NCBI GenBank assembly: GCA_043818395.1
Contig: JBDRFZ010000030.1
Location: forward strand, 1-64,000
Direction: 5' to 3'
From: JBDRFZ01 sp043818395
Lineage (GTDB): Bacteria > Patescibacteriota > Patescibacteriia > 2-12-FULL-60-25
Length of the DNA stretch: 64,000 nucleotides
Both the position numbers and the translations under genes were made by a program. How positions within the stretch are numbered: the first letter of the stretch is position 1; each line of letters starts with the position of its first letter. Shown in pieces: positions 58,148 to 64,000 of the stretch. Under the pieces are notes generated by a model. The model did not search any database. It was not told where the DNA came from and saw only the letters and a program-made list of their open reading frames with translations.

Positions 58148-59392
58148 ATGAAAATAATCGCAGACCTGCATTTACATTCTAAATGGTCCAGATCCTGTTC
58201 GAAAGAATTAACACTGCCAAATATCGCTAAAAAATGCGAAAAAAAAGGAATAAATTTGGTTGGGACAGCTGATGCTTTGCACCCGGCTTGGAATAGTGAT
58301 ATTAAAAATCTTCTTGAAGACAGGGGAGAGGGTGCGTTTTATTTGAAAGATAATTCTTCGCGAACAGCTTTTGTTCTTTCTACTGAGATTTCTTGTATTT
58401 ATAAACGCCACGACAAGGTCAGGCGCGTACACCATGTTTTATTTTTTTCATCAATAGAATCTTTAGAAAAATTTAGAACCTCTTTAGAAAATAAAGGATG
58501 TAATTTAAAAAGCGACGGTCGGCCGATCGTGGGTTTGGATTCGGAGGAATTGATAAAGATTCTACTTGAAGCGGATGAAAATAATATTTTAATTCCAGCT
58601 CACGCTTGGACGCCGTGGTTTTCTATTTTTGGCTCCAAATCAGGTTTTAATTCCATTGAAGAATGTTTTGGCGGAATGTCCGGGCATATTTATGCTATCG
58701 AAACAGGTTTATCGTCCGATCCAGCCATGAATTGGCGAATATCCGCATTAGATAGCCTTTTTTTAGTTTCAAATTCTGATGCTCATTCGTTGGATAATTT
58801 GGGACGCGAAGCGAATGTTTTTGAAATGGCTGCGCCTTCATATAATGAATTTAGAAGAATTTTAGTTGAACACGATAAAAAGAAATTTATAGAAACTCTG
58901 GAATTTTTTCCGGAAGAAGGAAAATATCATGCTGATGGACATCGTGATTGTAAATTTTGGTGTAACCCCGAAGAGACCAAACGATTAAAAAATATATGTC
59001 CCAAATGCGGTAAACCGCTCACGGTCGGTGTGTTAAATCGTATAGATGAACTCGCTGATCGATCGGTGCCGGCGAAAAAACCGGAGAACGCCGTTCCTTT
59101 TCGTTCGTTGGTACCCTTAAAGGAAGTAATCGCGGATATACAGGGGACGTCTAAATCATCAAAAAAAGTTTTGAAAATTTTTACCGAAATGATGAATAGT
59201 GATAAGAGTGAATTTGAGATATTGATGGATTTATCAGAAGAGGATATTTCGGCTATTTCTAGCCAAGAAATAGCTTCATCTATAATAAAAATAAGAAACG
59301 GTCAAATAGAAATCAGGCCTGGATATGATGGTGAATACGGAGTGATTAAAGTTAAAGACGTTAAAAGAAAACGCCAGGATTCTTTGCTCTGA
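58148..59392 (+). CDS. PHP-family endonuclease Q-like protein
   Basis: The protein is 414 residues. The PHP metal site is visible in ADLHLHSKWSRSCS (HxH), STEIS, HHVLF, PAHAWTPWFSIFGSKSGF and NSDAHSLDNLG. A zinc ribbon follows (CKFWCNPEE...CPKCGKP) as in EndoQ, and the C-terminus is helical. EndoQ cuts 5' of deaminated or otherwise damaged bases (hypoxanthine, uracil, abasic sites) in DNA repair and occurs in archaea and some bacteria including CPR. The start at 58148 (MKIIADLHLHS) fits the family. Confidence 0.88.
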   Translation: MKIIADLHLHSKWSRSCSKELTLPNIAKKCEKKGINLVGTADALHPAWNSDIKNLLEDRGEGAFYLKDNSSRTAFVLSTEISCIYKRHDKVRRVHHVLFFSSIESLEKFRTSLENKGCNLKSDGRPIVGLDSEELIKILLEADENNILIPAHAWTPWFSIFGSKSGFNSIEECFGGMSGHIYAIETGLSSDPAMNWRISALDSLFLVSNSDAHSLDNLGREANVFEMAAPSYNEFRRILVEHDKKKFIETLEFFPEEGKYHADGHRDCKFWCNPEETKRLKNICPKCGKPLTVGVLNRIDELADRSVPAKKPENAVPFRSLVPLKEVIADIQGTSKSSKKVLKIFTEMMNSDKSEFEILMDLSEEDISAISSQEIASSIIKIRNGQIEIRPGYDGEYGVIKVKDVKRKRQDSLL

Positions 59393-59412
59393 AAAAAAAT
59401 TTTCATAAAATG

Positions 59413-59442
59413 AAAACATCCCATAATACAATGGGATGTTTT
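59413..59442. terminator. Bidirectional intrinsic terminator
   Basis: AAAACATCCCA pairs with TGGGATGTTTT around a loop of about 8 nt, between the convergent EndoQ and Lys/Ala-rich peptide genes. Confidence 0.88.
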
Positions 59443-59473
59443 CCTCCTTAGATCCAAGGAGAAGAAAATAGCT

Positions 59474-59542
59474 TTACAGCTTCTTCTTCTTTGTGGCCTT
59501 CTTTGTGGCCTTCTTGGCTTTGGCTTTCTTCTTGGCTGGCAT
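59474..59542 (-). CDS. Lys/Ala-rich 22-residue peptide (histone H1-tail-like)
   Basis: The minus strand encodes MPAKKKAKAKK followed by ATKKATKKKKL and a stop. It has an excellent Shine-Dalgarno (GGAGGGTGATAATC before the ATG) and a terminator after it, which argue that this very short gene is real. The composition, half lysine with Ala/Thr spacing, matches histone H1-like C-terminal tails, so nucleic-acid binding is likely. Confidence 0.65.
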   Translation of the reverse strand: MPAKKKAKAKKATKKATKKKKL

Positions 59543-59828
59543 GATTATCACCCTCCTTTCTTACTTTCGTCCCGACGAAATGTCGTGATCGATGTTCGCG
59601 AGGACGTCTAGAACGTCTCTACGATCATGACGTTATTATAACATATTTTTTTGATGTCAAATATTGTCAAGCCCCTACCCTTTACAAAAAAGTAATTTTA
59701 TGATACGTTGATAGCGGATAAAACGTGCGAAGGTCAGTTCGTTACTCGTAAAAATTACGAGTGGGTCGAGGATTGTGTCCATGCGCAAACGGGATCCGTG
59801 TTAATTCACATTATTTTTTTGAATCAGC

Positions 59829-60095
59829 ATGTCCACAAAGTTGTTTGTCGGCGGCATCCCTTATCGCACAAGCGATGAAGAGCTGCGACAGACCTTTTCG
59901 CAGGCCGGTGAAGTCGTCTCGGTATTCATTCCGATCGATCGCGCCAGCCAACGCCCACGCGGTTTCGCCTTCGTAGAGATGGCGGATGAAGCGCAGGCAG
60001 AAAAGGCAATCTCGATGTTTGACGGAACTGATCTCGGAGGTCGCAAAATCGCTGTAAGCATTGCGCGCCCGACCGAAGAGAGACCGCAACATTAA
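59829..60095 (+). CDS. RRM-domain RNA-binding protein
   Basis: The protein is 88 residues, a single RRM: RNP2 KLFVGGI at the N-terminus and RNP1 RGFAFVEM in the middle, ending with a short polar tail. Single-RRM proteins bind short single-stranded RNA and are often cold- or stress-linked in bacteria. The upstream 110-base leader has a CTCGTAA/TTACGAG hairpin. A strong terminator follows. Confidence 0.92.
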   Translation: MSTKLFVGGIPYRTSDEELRQTFSQAGEVVSVFIPIDRASQRPRGFAFVEMADEAQAEKAISMFDGTDLGGRKIAVSIARPTEERPQH

Positions 60096-60140
60096 AAAAT
60101 CAAAAAACACCCTGGAAACCGGGGTGTTTTTTGATTTTTT
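60094..60140. terminator. Strong intrinsic terminator after the RRM gene
   Basis: An almost perfect 19-bp stem built from AAAAAATCAAAAAACACCC and its complement with a TGGAAACC loop ends in a T run; it may act on both strands. Confidence 0.9.
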
Positions 60141-60228
60141 AGGTTATTTTCGAGCACCTTCTCCTACAGCTGATTTTCATCTGTGCAGTTACAGCCTGAA
60201 GTCTGACAGAGTAATCTTTTTTTAAAGA

Positions 60229-60954
60229 TTATTTTGCAAAAGTTAAAGTGGCTAAAGCTTTTTGCAGCGTTGTAAAATTATGGGATCTGTCTATTTCGCG
60301 CATCCAGATAAGATGTGTTTTTTGACCGTTGTATTGCACATGAAAGACCAGGTGGCTGTCCGCGGAGCCGGCAGTTGTTCCACTATAACCTATAAGCAAA
60401 TGACCGCCGACGTTATACGAGAGTGGTGTGGAGCTGACAAACATTCCCATTAATTCGTTTTCAAGTCTTTCCTCGTACGTTGTTATCGACAACCATCTGT
60501 TATCTGCAGTTAAAGTAAAATCATTTTTATCATTTTGATTTTTAGCAATAGTAAGTGCGTTTTTATCATTCGCTTCCAGATTGTCGCTACCGGGATATTT
60601 TATACTGACAGCAAGCGGAAGATTTATTGCCTCCTTCCATCCTTTGATATCAAGTCCGCTTGGTGCACGGAGAGACGTGGCGTTTGTAAGCATGTCTCGT
60701 TCCTCCTGTAATGATTTAATTATATCCTGTGCTTTACTGATTTCATTGTTGGCTGTATCTAGTTTTTGGTTGGCTTGTTTTATCGCATTTTCTTTAGCAA
60801 GAACCGCATCTTTTGATTCTCGTTCGGCTTTTAAGGCTATTTCTGTCAGACGTTCCCTGTCAGTATTGGCCTTTTTTAAGAAAAAACCCATGCCTATAGC
60901 AACGGCCAATGCACCCAAGCAGATTGATATGATTACAGGATAAAAGCGCTTCAT
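60229..60954 (-). CDS. Membrane-anchored coiled-coil protein, 241 aa
   Basis: An N-terminal membrane helix (about 6-26, VIISICLGALAVAIGMGFFL) is followed by a coiled coil (about 30-92, heptads with LTEIALKAERESKDAVLAKE), then a globular beta-rich domain of about 145 residues (KGWKEAINLPLAVSIKYPG to the C-terminus) that looks like a small PsbP/DUF-type sandwich. Extracytoplasmic by topology. Function unknown. Confidence 0.7.
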   Translation of the reverse strand: MKRFYPVIISICLGALAVAIGMGFFLKKANTDRERLTEIALKAERESKDAVLAKENAIKQANQKLDTANNEISKAQDIIKSLQEERDMLTNATSLRAPSGLDIKGWKEAINLPLAVSIKYPGSDNLEANDKNALTIAKNQNDKNDFTLTADNRWLSITTYEERLENELMGMFVSSTPLSYNVGGHLLIGYSGTTAGSADSHLVFHVQYNGQKTHLIWMREIDRSHNFTTLQKALATLTFAK

Positions 60955-61012
60955 ATATGCGGTTCTAATTTTAGCCAGCCCGCAAATACTTAGGTAGTGT
61001 TTTTATCAAGGG

Positions 61013-62539
61013 TCAAGGACGTTCCAGAATCTCCCGCGCTCGATCTATAGCTTCATTTTTAGATTTAATTGCGCCCTTGTCTCTCAGTTCTTCAATTTTT
61101 CTGACGATTTTTCCCATCAACGGTCCTGGTTTTACGCCGAGTGTGATCAGGTCGCGACCCTGCAATAAAGGTTTCATGGGTTCTTCGTCAAGTTTTTTAT
61201 TCTCTACAGTCGCTTCAAGTAAAAGTCCGGGAAGGTAAGGTTCTGTTTTTGCGCCTTCTGTATTCTTTCCACGCGAATCAGTTTCGGATCCTGCTATCAA
61301 AACACGCCACGAAACCGGATGTATTCGCTTTATAAGCCTTCTTATGGCATTTGCGTACTGCTCATCATCCAATTCATGACGCTGCTTTTTTTTATATAAC
61401 TCTCCAGGCTCCAGATGCAGGGTAGTTATGACCAGGACACCGGCCTTGACCGCTTCCGAAAACGCCAGGCGATCGCAAAAGTCGCGAGCTGGTTTTTCGC
61501 CGGCCGTTTCGTGTCCAAGTGAGCGGATCCGTCTATCAATTGTTTTAGTGGTCGCGGGTTTGCCTAAATCATGACAGAGAGATCCGAGCATGACTTGCAG
61601 TTTTTCGGTTTCGTTAAAATTTCTTTCCGGTTCTCGTATCAATTTTGCGGCCTGATCAACGGTTTGCATGGTATGCGTCCAGACGTCACCTTCCGGATGC
61701 CACTTCGGATCTTGTTCCGTACCGATCAGGGCATTTAATTCGGGGAAGTATTTTTCTATTATTCCCAGCTCGCGTGCCAGTTCAAAACCAATAGACGGTT
61801 TTTTTGCCTTTAAAAGAAGTTTCTTGAACTCATCGGCAACTCTTTCTTTAGCCAACTCTTCCAGATCGCCTCGCTTAACCATTTCCTGCATTAGTCGTTT
61901 GCTTTCAGGTTCAACTGTTAATTCCATGCGCGCGGCGAATTGCAAGGCACGGTAAACACGCAGGGGATCATCCTGAAAACGTTCCGGGTCAGTCACTCGT
62001 AAGCTATGAGTCCGTAGATCTTCCAAGCCATGGAAAGGATCTATGATTTCTCCTGTCAGCGGATCAGCGGCCATGGCATTGATCGTAAAATCACGGCGTC
62101 TGGCCGCATCGGTGATGCTTATGCCGGGATCGCCCGTGACCGAGAACCCACGATGACCTTTTCCGGTTTTAGATTCGTGGCGGGGGATGGAGATATCGAA
62201 TTCAACATCATCAGCCAAATGAATTTTTAAAATACCGAAAGCCCGACCCACGGCGTTAACCTTGCCCGGAAATAATTGGTTTAAAAGATCTTCCAGCCTG
62301 TCCGCGGATATTCCGTAGACTTCGGTATCAATATCTTTCGGATGCAGGCCGAGAATCGCGTCACGCACGAAACCGCCTACGATTAAAGCTCGCGGTTCAG
62401 TTTCCGGGTATTTTGGATCAAGCGGTACGGAGCGAATGATGGTTGCGAGCCGATTAGCGGCTTCTATAAGCCGCTTGTCCTGAGAAAAAAGCTTATCTTT
62501 TAATTCATCTTTCGTTTCTGCTTCGAACTTGTTTTTCAT
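61013..62539 (-). CDS. cca: CCA tRNA nucleotidyltransferase with HD domain
   Basis: The protein is 508 residues. The class II nucleotidyltransferase head has ALIVGGFVRDAILG and the metal Asp pair in PKDIDTEVYG, then RRRDFTINAMA and DPLRVYRALQFAARM (nucleotide selection). An HD phosphohydrolase domain follows (WTHTMQTVD, SLCHDLGKP). It adds or repairs the 3' CCA of tRNAs. At least one tRNA here (Leu) already encodes CCA, so repair may matter. GATAGT lies 8 nt before the ATG. Confidence 0.93.
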   Translation of the reverse strand: MKNKFEAETKDELKDKLFSQDKRLIEAANRLATIIRSVPLDPKYPETEPRALIVGGFVRDAILGLHPKDIDTEVYGISADRLEDLLNQLFPGKVNAVGRAFGILKIHLADDVEFDISIPRHESKTGKGHRGFSVTGDPGISITDAARRRDFTINAMAADPLTGEIIDPFHGLEDLRTHSLRVTDPERFQDDPLRVYRALQFAARMELTVEPESKRLMQEMVKRGDLEELAKERVADEFKKLLLKAKKPSIGFELARELGIIEKYFPELNALIGTEQDPKWHPEGDVWTHTMQTVDQAAKLIREPERNFNETEKLQVMLGSLCHDLGKPATTKTIDRRIRSLGHETAGEKPARDFCDRLAFSEAVKAGVLVITTLHLEPGELYKKKQRHELDDEQYANAIRRLIKRIHPVSWRVLIAGSETDSRGKNTEGAKTEPYLPGLLLEATVENKKLDEEPMKPLLQGRDLITLGVKPGPLMGKIVRKIEELRDKGAIKSKNEAIDRAREILERP

Positions 62540-62799
62540 TGTTAAAGACTATCAAGAAATTAGCCTACTGTCATGGCGGATGTTTGGACAAGCATGTCAA
62601 ACATCCGAATATTTTTAAAAAGCTATCAGAAGTTCTTATTAAGAAAGCATAGTACAAGAAATATGTCAAGCCGTGTATTAACAGATAAGATATTTTTTAC
62701 TTAATTAAGTAATTTTTTTAGATAAATTGATTTAACTAAAAAAAATTTATTTTTTTGAAAAGTAAAGCAATACTTGACAAAATATATATAATATAGTAC

Positions 62800-63105
62800 G
62801 GTGTTATCACTTCCAGTATGTTCTGGAAAACAAACAGTGGGTTAACCCGCTGTGTATTGTCCGAATAAAGGCTTAGTGCCCCTTTGGGCAAGCGAAAGAG
62901 CGAATAAGCTCGCGACTAATGGAGAAATCCAAAAAGAAGCGAGTTAAAAGAGCTTTATCCGCACACACGGCGAGTTTATCCCACGACTTCTCACGAGGAG
63001 ACGTGGATCATGATCAGCTAAACAGGAACAGCTGGATCACTCATCAACTCGGCCCGGGAATGTGTGCAGTGAAAACCGCCCCCATACTCGGGCTTTTTTC
63101 GTATA
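62800..63105 (+). ncRNA. Candidate structured RNA with terminator
   Basis: It is preceded by TTGACA (62774-62779) and an AT-rich stretch. Successive hairpins are TCCAG/CTGGA, CAGTGGG/CCCGCTG, TGCCC/GGGCA, GAGC/GCTC and CCACG/CGTGG. It ends in GCCCG (63052-63056) / CGGGC (63089-63093) followed by TTTTTT. A 69-codon ORF here (62919-63128) runs through the terminator, so an RNA product is preferred. It is not recognised as tmRNA, RNase P, SRP or 6S. Confidence 0.45.
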
Positions 63106-63130
63106 TGGAAATCAAAAATATTTCTTGATT

Positions 63131-63874
63131 TTATTTTTCTACAAATGAACTATGCCACGCGAGTTCAAACATGCCTCTCATAGTATCTGCGATTACCTGA
63201 CTTTCGATGATGATGGTGATAAGTTTTCCGTGGAATGTAGAAAGCGCGGTTTTATTGCGATATAAAATAATGTCACCGTTGAAAGTTGATTTGTCCGGAT
63301 GTACGTGGCGCGCTTCCACGCCTTTTCTGGGGCTATAAGCCATGTTGCCAGCGTAAAGAAAACGCCCGCTGATTTTCATGCGCGCTAATTCTTCTCTGAA
63401 TGGTTGGAGATCTTCGCGTGTAAAAATTGCGGATACTGTATCAATATTCGCAAATTCATCGGTATGTTTCGGTGATACTTTTAAAATGTCATCCTGCAAG
63501 GCTTTTAAACCTTCAACACCTTCGAACATTTTAACTACCGGTTTTTCGCCGCGCTGTAAAAGTCTTAAATCACCCAGTGATACTTCTATCTCACGCAAAG
63601 TCGCTTCCATTGTCTTCATTCGTGAATGCACGAATGATAATAATCTTTCCGGCGATTCAGCCACGTAAAGATTTTTTTTGCCTTTTTGCACCGTGCTCAT
63701 CAGTCCGTCGCCCATGAGAGATTCAATAACCGCGTATGTGGTTACGCGTGAGACGCGGGCTTTTTTCGCCAGATCCTGGACCGCGGATGGCCCGCTTTCC
63801 AAAGAGATAAGATATATTTTTGCTTCACTGTCGGTAAAGCCGAGTGAGTGTAAAAGTTTTTCCCAATTAGCCAT
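63131..63874 (-). CDS. TrmB-family transcriptional regulator
   Basis: The protein is 247 residues from ATG 63874 (MANWEKLLHSLGF). The N-terminal winged helix-turn-helix of the TrmB type (LGFTDSEAKIYLISLESGPSAVQDLAKKARVSRVTTYAVIESLMGDGL, about 10-65) is followed by a coiled-coil linker and a C-terminal domain like those in TrmB-family regulators (VKMFEGVEGLKALQDDIL). TACAAT lies 8 nt before the ATG. The longer ORF to 63997 is rejected because it lacks a start signal and family similarity. The target is unknown. Confidence 0.85.
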   Translation of the reverse strand: MANWEKLLHSLGFTDSEAKIYLISLESGPSAVQDLAKKARVSRVTTYAVIESLMGDGLMSTVQKGKKNLYVAESPERLLSFVHSRMKTMEATLREIEVSLGDLRLLQRGEKPVVKMFEGVEGLKALQDDILKVSPKHTDEFANIDTVSAIFTREDLQPFREELARMKISGRFLYAGNMAYSPRKGVEARHVHPDKSTFNGDIILYRNKTALSTFHGKLITIIIESQVIADTMRGMFELAWHSSFVEK

Positions 63875-64000
63875 ATGCCGACATTGTACATGTAAATCCC
63901 CGAAAGGCGAAGGGTTTACAGAAGAATCATACAGGATGTGCTTTGTACCACGGATTATACGATTCAGGAACGATTTAGCGTGTTTTATAAAAACCACCGG

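Noticed and set aside
62919..63128. 69-residue ORF starting MEKSKKKRVKR
   Set aside because: It reads through a strong terminator stem and lacks a Shine-Dalgarno or leaderless promoter; a structured RNA is preferred, though a small basic protein is not excluded.

Overview
The window looks like part of a Candidate Phyla Radiation (Patescibacteria, probably Parcubacteria-group) chromosome. This is inferred from a 23S rRNA gene carrying two homing-endonuclease introns and no adjacent 16S gene, three secreted proteins sharing one 'YRPG...VYVVS...LRW' domain typical of that lineage, short intergenic spaces, and many genes with a TATAAT-like box only 6-10 nt before the ATG. No 16S gene is present, so the phylum call is inference.

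Layout. 0-1.7 kb: a diversity-generating retroelement (template repeat, Avd on the opposite strand, reverse transcriptase); its variable target lies outside the window. 1.8-5.4 kb: secreted and membrane proteins and one orphan gene. 5.5-12.4 kb: a tight operon of ECF sigma factor, a giant membrane-anchored alpha-2-macroglobulin-like protein with an anti-sigma-like N-terminus, and a MEMO-family protein. 12.4-16.6 kb: GpsA, a polytopic membrane protein and a lipoprotein. 16.7-20.3 kb: copper handling (HMA/TauE/cupredoxin protein plus CopA-type ATPase) behind a palindromic operator candidate. 20.5-22.7 kb: an Fe-S unit (IscS, IscU fused to a degenerate BFD domain, ferredoxin). 22.8-28.4 kb: cNMP-domain/coiled-coil protein, Trm11-like methyltransferase and a large coiled-coil membrane protein. 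28.7-31.7 kb: rpsF-ssb-rpsR and epmA-efp. 31.8-36 kb: secreted protein, GNAT, ATP-grasp ligase, tRNA-Leu and a PP2C phosphatase interrupted by an in-frame stop. 36.1-41.5 kb: promoter, 23S with two introns, 5S. 41.6-42.5 kb: orphan histidine kinase.

The most unusual part is an accessory island at about 42.7-55.8 kb. It is richer in GC, uses strong Shine-Dalgarno sites, and encodes Csx3 with its companion P-loop ATPase (no CRISPR array or cas genes here), HicBA, several small cysteine-rich or unknown proteins, and a MoxR ATPase / VWA / large zinc-motif protein trio. Between these genes lie repeated, structured, non-coding modules. Their stems change sequence between copies while pairing and loops are kept, and a strong promoter precedes an ORF-free, hairpin-dense stretch of about 0.85 kb. 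I regard these RNA-like modules as the best candidate for an undescribed system.

The last 8 kb hold a coiled-coil protein, a cluster of DnaA-box-like sites, a LytR_C protein, a frameshifted pseudogene, EndoQ, a 22-residue Lys/Ala-rich peptide, an RRM protein, CCA-adding enzyme, a second possible structured RNA and a TrmB-type regulator.
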